43,565 bases of DNA from CANHEE01 sp043777755 (GTDB lineage Bacteria > Bacteroidota > Bacteroidia > Chitinophagales > Saprospiraceae): contig JAYWHK010000304.1 of NCBI GenBank assembly GCA_043777755.1, positions 1 through 43,565 on the forward strand. Reading direction: 5' to 3'. Below are positions 26,840 through 35,174 of this stretch, piece after piece. The notes beneath the pieces are model-generated. The model was given only the letters and a program-made list of their open reading frames with translations, did not search any database and was not told the DNA's origin. Each line of letters starts with the position of its first letter. Positions within the stretch are counted from its first letter, which is position 1. Made by a program: the position numbers and the translations under genes.

Positions 26840-28217
26840 TGTTACAAACATGTTAGTTTTTAAACAAGGTTTTTTAAAAGAAGGCACCTCTACGTGTCCT
26901 ATTTATTGCGCCTACTCACTGCCTAATGCCGTTCTTCAGGTAGTCTCTCCTCCGTGTACTTATTTCTATAATATAGGTGGCTTAATTACTACCGCTGACA
27001 ACAATGCTTGTGCTGTACCAAATGTTGATGTGAAAATTGAAACCTCGGCAAGTCCAATTGCATCAAAAACTGACCAAAATGGAAAATATACTCAAAACCG
27101 AAAAAATTACTTGAGTTATACTATTACTCCTTCTAAGGACACTAAACCACTTTGTGGTGTTTCCACATTGGATATTGTGCTTATGACTAAGCACATTTCA
27201 GGTGTGCAGCCAATACCTGATTGGTGGCGTTTAGTTGCTGCGGATGTAAATAATAATGGAAAAATTACTGTGGCAGATATAGTTGAACTACGCAAGATGA
27301 TATTAGGAATTAATACTCAATTTTCAAGCAATACCGCTTGGCGTTTTTTCGATGCAAGTAAAGTACCTACATCTCTAATAGAGTATATTACAATCGCATC
27401 TTTACAAAAAGATGAATTGGCTAATAATTTTAGAGGTGTAAAGATTGGAGATGTTAGTGGTAATTGGTGTGATACAGACAAAGACAACTGCATAAATGCT
27501 CAAAGACCAAGTGAGGAACAGGATATTTTCATTACAGACATAGCAGCAAGAGAAGGTGAAGAATTTGATATTTTTGTAAAAATTGGAGAAAATCAAGTTC
27601 CCATTTTATACGGAACAGCCTTTGATTTTGACAGAGATGCTATTGAAATCATTGGTGTAGAACGTGCTGAAATTCCGTACCTTACAGAGGATAATTTTGC
27701 AATCAATAGAGAAGAAAATAAAGTAAAAATGCTTTGGGCAATGGACGGTGAAGAGCCTGTTCTTTTTCGTCAAGGACAAGAGTTTTTTAAAATAAAGGCA
27801 AGAGCAAAACGAGAAATAGCAAGTTTAGAAAATTTGGTAACATTAGATGAAAGTTTTGAAAATGTAACTTATAGCACTGATTCAGAAGAAGGAAAAGCGC
27901 TGAGAATTAATTTTAGAGGTGCAGAATACCGTCATTTGTCAGCTGAAAGTAAGAGTAAAACAAATAATTCAGCTACTTTAAACTTAGCTGGTGACGTACT
28001 TTCTATAAATTACTATTCAACTGACTCGGGAAATACTCGCTTATCTGTTTATGATTTACAAGGTAGATTAATCACACAGAAAAATTTTACAAGTCAATTT
28101 GGTTACAACAATGCTCAGGTTGAGTTGCAAAATCAAGTGCAATCAGAAGTGTATTTTTACTTATTAGAAACTCCCCAATATCCAATTTCTGGTAAATTTG
28201 TAAGAATTTCAAAATAA
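26808..28217 (+). CDS. C-terminal part of a frameshifted T9SS cargo with dockerin and cohesin-like domains
   Basis: This 469-residue frame has no signal peptide and no real start, and continues the upstream frame after the T5 run. It holds a short carboxypeptidase-regulatory-like segment (about 60-110), then a dockerin-type pair of calcium-binding repeats: STLDIVLMTKHISG and AADVNNNGKITVADIVELRK. About residues 235-365 form a cohesin-like beta domain (EFDIFVKIGEN, AFDFDRDAIEIIGVE). The last 75 residues look like a type A T9SS sorting domain (LSVYDLQGRLI, then SEVYFYLLET). Surface or extracellular localisation is inferred. Function is unknown; the domains are found in scaffolding and adhesive proteins. 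Confidence 0.75.
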   Translation: MIYTYNNISCDVTNMLVFKQGFLKEGTSTCPIYCAYSLPNAVLQVVSPPCTYFYNIGGLITTADNNACAVPNVDVKIETSASPIASKTDQNGKYTQNRKNYLSYTITPSKDTKPLCGVSTLDIVLMTKHISGVQPIPDWWRLVAADVNNNGKITVADIVELRKMILGINTQFSSNTAWRFFDASKVPTSLIEYITIASLQKDELANNFRGVKIGDVSGNWCDTDKDNCINAQRPSEEQDIFITDIAAREGEEFDIFVKIGENQVPILYGTAFDFDRDAIEIIGVERAEIPYLTEDNFAINREENKVKMLWAMDGEEPVLFRQGQEFFKIKARAKREIASLENLVTLDESFENVTYSTDSEEGKALRINFRGAEYRHLSAESKSKTNNSATLNLAGDVLSINYYSTDSGNTRLSVYDLQGRLITQKNFTSQFGYNNAQVELQNQVQSEVYFYLLETPQYPISGKFVRISK

Positions 28218-28231
28218 TTCCTTCACTTTTT

Positions 28232-28275
28232 GGCATATACTTAAGCACATCACCGCCTAAGTATATGCCTTTTTA
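28232..28275 (+). terminator. Terminator of the dockerin/cohesin-like gene
   Basis: GGCATATACTTA (from 28232) pairs with TAAGTATATGCC (28258-28269) around a loop of about 14 nt, followed by T5. It lies 14 nt after the stop. Confidence 0.8.
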
Positions 28276-28289
28276 TATATTATCATTCC

Positions 28290-31208
28290 ATGAAGTCTTT
28301 ATACTCTTCTTTATTTTTGCTATTTTCCTTTCACGTATTTGCTCAAAATTTTTATTATTACGATACAAATTTATCAAATCTTAATAAACTCTTGTATTAT
28401 GATATAAATAACTGCCAAAAAACTAATTGGAGTGTCTCAGTACCAAATTATACCATAGATCAGCTTTTATATAGAAGCAATAATCACTCCCTAATTTATG
28501 AATGCAGCGCACAAAAATTATTATATTATGACATAAAAAATAATACACATAGCAATGTAGTTTTTTTTCAAAATCCTATTCTTTGTAAGAATTTTATAGG
28601 AAAAGATGATTCCTTAGGCACTACAAATAGACTTGCCATAAAAAATGATACTATTGTATGCGCTTGTGTTCTGGAAATAGATAGATTTTATCGGATAGAT
28701 TTAAAAACAGGAAAAACAGAGCAAATAGGTTATTTACCATCATCAATAAAAGGCTATACAGCTATATGTTATCATAATAATGTGCTGTATGGCATTGGAG
28801 CAGGTACAAATAATATTTTTGAAATAAATACAAAAGATATTGCTAAAAGTAAAAATTTATTTACTTTACCACCTAAATTTGCAGGATATTACTTTACTGC
28901 TATGTATGAAATTGAAGATTGTGATTCAAGCTATCTCTGCTTCGTTGACCCTGTTGTAAATGATGGAATATATAAATTAGATTTTTTTAAACAAGATTTG
29001 GTGAAATTATGTGATACTAAAACGCCAAATATTTATAATGCAGCAGCTCCGTCACCCTACCTCTCCTGCCTCGACCTCGACTTCAACAACTCCACTACCT
29101 TCCAACCCAAAGACTACGCCACTGTCCTCTGCCAAAGTGGAACTGTGCCACTACACGACCTTGACCTACGAGTAAAAACACGACCAGGCTATGCGGATTC
29201 GCTGCACGTTTGGCTGAGTAAAGGCGTACAAGATATTGGAAATGAAACACTTACGATTTTGGGTGCATTACCTACGGGCGTGACGATGAAAAAAAATGGC
29301 AATGATTTTTGGTTTGTCTTTCCATCTAATTTCAAGGAAATGGACATCGAAAACCTTATCAAACAACTGCGCTACACAAACTCAAAAACCGCTCCGAGCG
29401 TAGGCGAGCGAGAAATCACTTTTTACCTTTACGCCAACGGTGTCGTGAGTGACCCTGCCGTGGCGCACATCAATATTGCAAAACCTATACAAACCAATCA
29501 AAATATTTCTTCTTGTACTGGCAAAACGCTGATTATCAATGGAATAAACATCAAAAAAGATACTTCTTTCTGTTTGAAACTAAAAGGAAAAGAAGGTTGT
29601 GATTCTACGCATTGCTATACTATTACTTTTTCAGCGCAACAAAAAGGCATTGAGAACAAGTCATTTTGTTTTGGCGAAAGCTATACTTTTGATGGAACTG
29701 TTTATAACAACGACCAAATTTTTCAAAAAACACTAAAATCTTCGCAAGATTGTGACAGCTTAGTGACGTATAATTTTAAGATTTTAGCAAAAAAAGAAAG
29801 GAAATTCTCCGCTACGATTTGCAGCGGTCAGACGTATGATTTTTATGGCAAAAAACTTTTTCAAAGTGGTGATTATCAAGACACTTTGAAAACTTCGCAA
29901 GGTTGCGACAGCTTGGAAAAATTGACTTTGATTGTTTTGCCGAAAAAAGAAAGGAAATTTTTCGCTACAATTTGCGATGGACAAAGCTATGATTTTTACG
30001 GTAAAAAACTAACACAAAGTGGTGATTATCAAGACACTTTGAAAACTTCGCAAGGTTGCGACAGCTTGGAAAAATTAACTTTGATTGTTTTAGCAAAAAA
30101 AGAAAGGAAATTTTCCGCTACAATTTGTGATGGTCAAAGTTATGATTTTTACGGTAAAAAACTCACACAAAGTGGTGATTATCAAGACACTTTGAAAACT
30201 TCGCAAGGTTGTGATAGTTTGGAAAAACTGACGTTGATTGTTTTATCGAAAAAAGAAAGGAAATTTTCCGCTACGATTTGTGATGGTCAAAGCTATGATT
30301 TTTATGGCAAAAAATTAACACAAAGTGTTGATTATCAAGAAGTTTTGAAAACTTCGCAAGGTTGCGACAGTTTGGAAAAATTAACGTTGATTGTTTTACT
30401 AAAAAAAGAAAGGAAATTTTCCGCTACGATTTGCAGCGGTCAAACATACAATTTTTATGGAACGCAACTCACACAAAGTGGTGATTATCAAGAAGTTTTG
30501 AAAACTTTGCAAGGTTGTGATAGTTTGGAGAAACTAACGTTGATTGTTTTGCCGAAAAAAGAAAGGAAATTTTCTGCTACGATTTGCAGCGGTCAAAGCT
30601 ATGATTTTTATGGAAAAAAACTTTTTCAAAGTGGTGATTATCAAGACATTTTGAAAACTTCGCAAGGTTGTGATAGTTTGGAAAAACTTACTTTGATTGT
30701 AAGTAAAAAACCAGTTTTGACTTTGCCACAAGATTTAACGATTTCCGAAGGAACAAATGTTACGCTCAAAGCGATTGTAAAAGCGGACAGTTTGAAAAGT
30801 ATTTTTTGGTCGCCCGACGATTTTTTAAATAAAAATGATGCGCTCGAAGTCATCAGCACACCAACAGAAAACGTTGTTTATCAAGTGCTTGTAAAAGATA
30901 AAAACAATTGTGAGGCAAGTGATACGGTTCGAGTATTTTTACAAGGAGGAAAGAAAATATTTGCGCCAACGGCATTTTCACCCAACGAAGATGGAAGCAA
31001 TGATACTTTTGAGATTTTTGTAAAACCAGGCGAAGGCAAAGTAACAGAATACGAAATTTACGACCGCTGGGGCAGTAAAATATACCAAAGTCAAGACCCT
31101 TGGAACGGGAAAGATGCCGCTTCGGGTACTTATATTTTCAAAGCAAAAATCGTATGGAAAGACGGTAAAGAAAAAGTGATTGGTGGAGAAGTGATGTTGT
31201 TGCGGTAG
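28290..31208 (+). CDS. T9SS type B cargo protein with six near-identical 51-aa repeats
   Basis: The 972-residue protein starts with a signal peptide (to about FHVFAQ). Residues about 20-255 form a propeller-like region. After a beta domain (about 260-400) come two degenerate and six near-identical repeats of 51 residues (153 bp), each with KKERKFSATICDGQSYDFYG and a GCDSLEKLTLIV end; two cysteines per repeat could form disulphides. A PKD-like segment follows. The C-terminus is a type B sorting domain: FAPTAFSPNEDGSNDTFEIF, then YDRWGSKIY, DPWNGKD and GGEVMLLR. Surface adhesin or matrix function is inferred from the architecture. Gene length may vary between strains by repeat recombination. 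Confidence 0.88.
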   Translation: MKSLYSSLFLLFSFHVFAQNFYYYDTNLSNLNKLLYYDINNCQKTNWSVSVPNYTIDQLLYRSNNHSLIYECSAQKLLYYDIKNNTHSNVVFFQNPILCKNFIGKDDSLGTTNRLAIKNDTIVCACVLEIDRFYRIDLKTGKTEQIGYLPSSIKGYTAICYHNNVLYGIGAGTNNIFEINTKDIAKSKNLFTLPPKFAGYYFTAMYEIEDCDSSYLCFVDPVVNDGIYKLDFFKQDLVKLCDTKTPNIYNAAAPSPYLSCLDLDFNNSTTFQPKDYATVLCQSGTVPLHDLDLRVKTRPGYADSLHVWLSKGVQDIGNETLTILGALPTGVTMKKNGNDFWFVFPSNFKEMDIENLIKQLRYTNSKTAPSVGEREITFYLYANGVVSDPAVAHINIAKPIQTNQNISSCTGKTLIINGINIKKDTSFCLKLKGKEGCDSTHCYTITFSAQQKGIENKSFCFGESYTFDGTVYNNDQIFQKTLKSSQDCDSLVTYNFKILAKKERKFSATICSGQTYDFYGKKLFQSGDYQDTLKTSQGCDSLEKLTLIVLPKKERKFFATICDGQSYDFYGKKLTQSGDYQDTLKTSQGCDSLEKLTLIVLAKKERKFSATICDGQSYDFYGKKLTQSGDYQDTLKTSQGCDSLEKLTLIVLSKKERKFSATICDGQSYDFYGKKLTQSVDYQEVLKTSQGCDSLEKLTLIVLLKKERKFSATICSGQTYNFYGTQLTQSGDYQEVLKTLQGCDSLEKLTLIVLPKKERKFSATICSGQSYDFYGKKLFQSGDYQDILKTSQGCDSLEKLTLIVSKKPVLTLPQDLTISEGTNVTLKAIVKADSLKSIFWSPDDFLNKNDALEVISTPTENVVYQVLVKDKNNCEASDTVRVFLQGGKKIFAPTAFSPNEDGSNDTFEIFVKPGEGKVTEYEIYDRWGSKIYQSQDPWNGKDAASGTYIFKAKIVWKDGKEKVIGGEVMLLR
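29790..30706 (+). repeat. Six tandem 153-bp coding repeats
   Basis: Copies begin at about 29790, 29943, 30096, 30249, 30402 and 30555, with the GAAAGG landmark recurring every 153 bp (for example 29796 and 29949). Nucleotide identity between copies is very high, with most changes synonymous, which indicates recent duplication or ongoing gene conversion. Confidence 0.9.
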
Positions 31209-31256
31209 TGCGGTATTTTAAAGCCAAAACATATATAATTCTAAAACCTTGGCAGC

Positions 31257-31288
31257 TTCACCGCTGTCAAGGTTTTTTATTTTTATTT
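31257..31288 (+). terminator. Terminator of the repeat-rich T9SS cargo gene
   Basis: The same hairpin as 26256-26281: CCTTGGCAGC, loop TTCACC, GCTGTCAAGG, then T6. Confidence 0.85.
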
Positions 31289-31313
31289 TTTTTCATTTTT
31301 CAAAAAAAACAAG

Positions 31314-31321
31314 TAGCTTTG
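31314..31321 (+). promoter_or_regulatory. Promoter -7 box of the alpha/beta hydrolase gene
   Basis: TAGCTTTG fits TAnnTTTG and lies 20 nt before the ATG at 31341. The -33 TTG is not clear. It would drive the hydrolase and the deiminase-like gene behind it. Confidence 0.4.
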
Positions 31322-31340
31322 TAACCAAAAGAATTAAAAT

Positions 31341-32366
31341 ATGACCAAATTATTAAAAATTTTTAAGATTATGTTGATTGGACTTTTAGCCCTCATTGGA
31401 CTATTGGCGTTAATCTATGCTTTTGGACCCAAACCAGAAAAACCAAATCTGATGGCTCGATTCATCAAAAAAGAAAGTAATCTTCAAAAACTGGAATCGC
31501 AAATCATTGAAAATGAGCGAAATACATCTGGAATCCGAGAAGACAATGAAGCAAGGATTGTTTGGGCGGATTCTATCAAAAAAGAAAAAACACCTTTTTC
31601 GGTAGTGTATTTGCCAGGGTTTAGTGCATCGCAATTTGAAGGTGAACCCATGCACAGAGATTTTGCAAAACGCTATGGTTGTAATTTGTTTTTGGCAAGA
31701 TTACAAGGACATGGCATCGAAAAAAATGACAATCTCCTCGAATTAACACCAGAAAATTATCTTGCTTCCGCCCAAGAAGCTATTGCAGTTGCCAAAGAAT
31801 TGGGCGATAAAGTTATTGTCATGTCAAGCTCTACGGGCGGTACGCTGTCTTTGATTTTGGCAGCGCAAGACCCTATTCTTCATTCTCTTATCATGTATTC
31901 CCCTAACATCGAAATTGCTGATCCTGCGGCGAAATTAATCAATAAACCTTGGGGAAAAGAAATTCTGAAATGGGTTCATAAAAATTCTGATTTTCACGAA
32001 TTTGACAAAAAAGACATTGATGGTGTTACCAAAAAATACTGGACTTGGCGTTACCGCATCGAATCTTTGGTTGCCTTGGAGAGCCTTTTGGATTATGGAA
32101 TGAACGACGAAACATTTAGTAAAGTGAAATGTCCTGTTTTTACGGGCTACTATTACAAAGATGAAAAAAATCAAGACCCTGTCGTATCTGTTGCTGCGAT
32201 GCAGACCATGATGCAAAAAATCGCAACTCCAAGCCAGCAAAAACGAGAAATGGCGTTTCCTGATGCCAATACGCACGTGATTGCTTGTAAGTTACGCTCA
32301 AAACAATACGAAGACATTCAAAATGCTACGTTCAAATTCGCAGAAGAAGTACTTGGTTTGAAGTAA
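31341..32366 (+). CDS. Membrane-anchored alpha/beta hydrolase
   Basis: A 341-residue protein with an N-terminal membrane segment (about 10-28) that probably anchors it, then an alpha/beta hydrolase fold: YLPGFSASQFEGEP with oxyanion region near residue 92, and a nucleophile elbow MSSSTGGT around Ser164, an unusual S-x-S-x-G in place of G-x-S-x-G. The C-terminal DANTHVIACK segment offers the catalytic His. Substrate is unknown; esterase or lipase-like activity is inferred. The deiminase-like gene begins 15 nt downstream, so the two are co-transcribed. Confidence 0.8.
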   Translation: MTKLLKIFKIMLIGLLALIGLLALIYAFGPKPEKPNLMARFIKKESNLQKLESQIIENERNTSGIREDNEARIVWADSIKKEKTPFSVVYLPGFSASQFEGEPMHRDFAKRYGCNLFLARLQGHGIEKNDNLLELTPENYLASAQEAIAVAKELGDKVIVMSSSTGGTLSLILAAQDPILHSLIMYSPNIEIADPAAKLINKPWGKEILKWVHKNSDFHEFDKKDIDGVTKKYWTWRYRIESLVALESLLDYGMNDETFSKVKCPVFTGYYYKDEKNQDPVVSVAAMQTMMQKIATPSQQKREMAFPDANTHVIACKLRSKQYEDIQNATFKFAEEVLGLK

Positions 32367-32381
32367 TAAAAAAATTCAACA

Positions 32382-34148
32382 ATGAAAACAATATTTAACT
32401 TTCTACTTTTTAGCCTGTTGGGCTTTTCTCTTTTTGCACAAAACGGTGACAAGGGCGTACTGCCCAATTATCCAACACTTAAAGAGCTTCATACGCCTTA
32501 CGAAACGTTTGAAGAGGAAAATGTATCGGCTGCACCTTTGCCTAAAAACCTTCGTTCAATGGCAGAATGGGAAGAGTTACAAGGACTAACCATCGCTTGG
32601 CAAGGGACTACTGGTCATAAAGTGATTTTGGCACAAATCACAAAGGCGGCTCGTTTGGAAACAAATGTCATCATTTTATGCAATGATAGTACTGTTATGA
32701 AGGCTTGTGAATCTGTTTTGACCAGTCAAAACGTAGATTACAGCAGCAATGTCACTTTTGTTCTAAGACCAACGGATTCTATTTGGATTCGTGATTATGG
32801 TGCAAATCCTGTTTATCAGAATGATGTGGATACGCTTGGTTTGGTGGATTGGATTTACAACCGCAACCGACCAAACGACAATACTTCGCCAATTGCAGTC
32901 GCAAAATATTTGCAAACGCCTTATTATCAGACCATTACAAAACCTGATGATTTGGTACATACAGGTGGAAATTTCATGTCAGACGGACTTGGAAATGCTT
33001 TTTCTTCAAAATTGGTTTTAGAGGAAAATACGCCTGCGGGAGTAATCAAAGTTTCGACCAAAACAGAAGGGCAAATTGATAGCATTATGCAAAAATACAT
33101 GGGCATTAATCGCTACACTAAAATGGACGTTTTGCCTTATGATGCGATTCATCACATTGATATGCACATGAAATTGCTTGATGAAGAAACACTTTTGATG
33201 GCGGAATATCCCAAAGATGTGGCTGATGGCCCTCAAATTGAAGCGAATTTGCAGTATGTTTTGAACAATTTTAAAACGCCTTATGGCAAACCATACAAAG
33301 TTGTCAGGATTCTTTCTCCGCCAGATGCAACGGGTAAATATCCAGACACAAAAGGACAATACCGCACGTATTCTAATATGGTTTTTGTCAATAAAACAGT
33401 TATTGTTCCTTTTTATGAAACAAAATACGATACAACAGCACAAAAAATATTGGAAAAAGCAATGCCTGGTTATAAGATTGTAGGTGTCAATTGCAACAGT
33501 ATCATTGGTAGTTTGGGTGCAATTCATTGTATTACAAAAGAAATTGGCGTGAAAGAACCGCTTTGGATTACACACGAAAAGAAAACCGATATTGCAGATT
33601 ATAATGGTCAAAAAATTCCTGTTTCGGCTCGTGTACAGCACATCAAAGGCATTAAAAATGCTAAGATTTGGTATAAAATAAGCACTGAACAAACTTTTCA
33701 GTCTTTCGATTTGACAGAAAACGGAAACACATGGTCAGGAAATTTTAGTAATTTACCAAACAATAGCGTGATTCAATATTACATTGAATCAGAAGCCAAA
33801 AATGGTAAAAAAATCACTCGACCAATCACTGCGCCAAAAGGTTTTTATAGCTTTAAATTGTCTAATGGCATTTCACAAACGATTGATTTACAGCTGAATA
33901 ACTTAAAAATATATCCGAATCCAGCAAGAGCTATTACGTGTATCGAATTTGAAAATCCTAATAAAGGCGAATTGAATATTTCAATTTTTGATGTTTTGGG
34001 TAAAAAAATAAATACGATTCATCAAGGTGAAGCAGAACAAGGTCTGCAACATTTTTTCTTCAACGCTGCTGATTATGTCAAAGGTTTTTATTTTATAAAA
34101 ATAAAAAATAAAGATGGAGAAGTCGTGAGAAAAGTGGTGGTGGAGTAG
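32382..34148 (+). CDS. PPAD-like peptidyl-arginine/agmatine deiminase with T9SS tail
   Basis: A 588-residue secreted enzyme of the PAD_porph family. After a signal peptide (to about FSLFAQ, 20) the catalytic domain spans about 55-400. Residues corresponding to the catalytic set can be picked out: Asp138 in IWIRDYGA, His258 and Asp260 in HHIDMHMK, Asn332 in RTYSNMVFV and Cys383 in LGAIHC. An Ig-like domain (about 405-495) and a type A T9SS sorting domain (IYPNPARAITCIEF to VRKVVVE) follow. This layout is that of the Porphyromonas gingivalis peptidyl-arginine deiminase, which turns arginine residues into citrulline. Agmatine deiminase activity is the alternative, but export and the tail favour a protein substrate. 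Confidence 0.85.
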   Translation: MKTIFNFLLFSLLGFSLFAQNGDKGVLPNYPTLKELHTPYETFEEENVSAAPLPKNLRSMAEWEELQGLTIAWQGTTGHKVILAQITKAARLETNVIILCNDSTVMKACESVLTSQNVDYSSNVTFVLRPTDSIWIRDYGANPVYQNDVDTLGLVDWIYNRNRPNDNTSPIAVAKYLQTPYYQTITKPDDLVHTGGNFMSDGLGNAFSSKLVLEENTPAGVIKVSTKTEGQIDSIMQKYMGINRYTKMDVLPYDAIHHIDMHMKLLDEETLLMAEYPKDVADGPQIEANLQYVLNNFKTPYGKPYKVVRILSPPDATGKYPDTKGQYRTYSNMVFVNKTVIVPFYETKYDTTAQKILEKAMPGYKIVGVNCNSIIGSLGAIHCITKEIGVKEPLWITHEKKTDIADYNGQKIPVSARVQHIKGIKNAKIWYKISTEQTFQSFDLTENGNTWSGNFSNLPNNSVIQYYIESEAKNGKKITRPITAPKGFYSFKLSNGISQTIDLQLNNLKIYPNPARAITCIEFENPNKGELNISIFDVLGKKINTIHQGEAEQGLQHFFFNAADYVKGFYFIKIKNKDGEVVRKVVVE

Positions 34149-34195
34149 CCGTCAAGTTATATGAGTTATAAAGGTGTCAATTTGAGAATTTTATT

Positions 34196-34225
34196 TTGAT
34201 TTGTTGTTTTTTTTCTGTAATTTTG
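34196..34225 (+). promoter_or_regulatory. Promoter of the YD-like lipoprotein gene
   Basis: TTG at 34196-34198 and TAATTTTG at 34218-34225 are separated by 19 nt, matching the phylum consensus. The ATG lies at 34269. Confidence 0.7.
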
Positions 34226-34268
34226 TTCCGATGAAAATAATTTCTTCATAACTTAAATTTTACTTTAC

Positions 34269-35093
34269 ATGAAAAAATTCCTTTATGCAACACTTGCTGT
34301 TGCGGCACTCGCTTTTGCTGCTTGTTCAAAAACAGATGAACAACCCGTAGTGAAAAAACTTTTGAAATCGACCTCGACGAAAAAAGTTGCTACAAATCAG
34401 GACGCTTCTTACACAAACTCCTATCTGTACAATTCTGATGGTTTTTTGACGGAAGAAACTAACACTACTTTGAACCTGAGCACAAACGAAACTACTGTAA
34501 CATCTAATTTGTACAATTACACACCAAATCTTTTGACTTTACAATTTAAAGACAAAGATGGAAAAATTACTTCTACTTTATTGTGCCATTTGAATAAAAA
34601 GAATCTTTTGACTGTGGATTCTACTGATGATTCTAATGCTTACTTTTATGAGTATGATTCAAAAGATAGAGTTATTAAAATGGAAAATATAGATCAGATT
34701 ACTAAAAAAACAAATTATATTTATACTTATATTTTTCAAGGAGATAAGCTTACAGAGCGCAAAAATGTTTACATGGATGCGAATAATGATTCAAAAGATG
34801 AAACAGTGACAACTTATTTTTATGATAAAGATATAAAAAACTCGCTTACTAATGCTGCACGAGGAATGTCTTTTAATGGCGGTGGTAATCTATATGTTCC
34901 AACAAGAACAATTGCTGTAACTTCTACTTATGCCATAAGCACAGGTAAACCAAAAAGTACTAATCAAACTGAAACCGAATATTCTTATGAACTTGATGCG
35001 AATGGGCTAATTGGTAAAAAAGGTACTAAAACCAAGAACGGAACAAATCCTTGGTCGGAAGAAAAATTTATAAGCTACGAATATGAAAAGTAA
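34269..35093 (+). CDS. Lipoprotein with YD-repeat-like segments
   Basis: A 274-residue protein with a lipoprotein signal; the lipobox is AFAACS with Cys19 as the likely lipidated residue. The mature part has several YD-type motifs such as YLYNSDGFLTEETN, YEYDSKDRVIKMEN and YSYELDANGLIGKK, like short RHS repeats and the DUF4595-type lipoproteins of Bacteroidota. It is inferred to be on the outer membrane. Function is not known. It has its own promoter and ends at a shared terminator with the convergent WG-repeat gene. Confidence 0.78.
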   Translation: MKKFLYATLAVAALAFAACSKTDEQPVVKKLLKSTSTKKVATNQDASYTNSYLYNSDGFLTEETNTTLNLSTNETTVTSNLYNYTPNLLTLQFKDKDGKITSTLLCHLNKKNLLTVDSTDDSNAYFYEYDSKDRVIKMENIDQITKKTNYIYTYIFQGDKLTERKNVYMDANNDSKDETVTTYFYDKDIKNSLTNAARGMSFNGGGNLYVPTRTIAVTSTYAISTGKPKSTNQTETEYSYELDANGLIGKKGTKTKNGTNPWSEEKFISYEYEK

Positions 35094-35112
35094 AATTTTT
35101 TAAAATTTTATT

Positions 35113-35158
35113 AAAAAAAAGTCTAAATCATTGTTTATCAACGATTTAGACTTTTTTT
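35113..35158. terminator. Bidirectional terminator
   Basis: A8 then GTCTAAATC (35121-35129) pairs with GATTTAGAC (35143-35151) then T7. It serves the converging lipoprotein and WG-repeat genes. Confidence 0.85.
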
Positions 35159-35174
35159 AATGTAAATATTAAAA

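Noticed and set aside
33018..33692. 224-codon minus-strand frame inside the deiminase gene
   Set aside because: It lies opposite conserved catalytic segments of the deiminase and is rich in Cys, Phe and Ile as expected for an antisense shadow.
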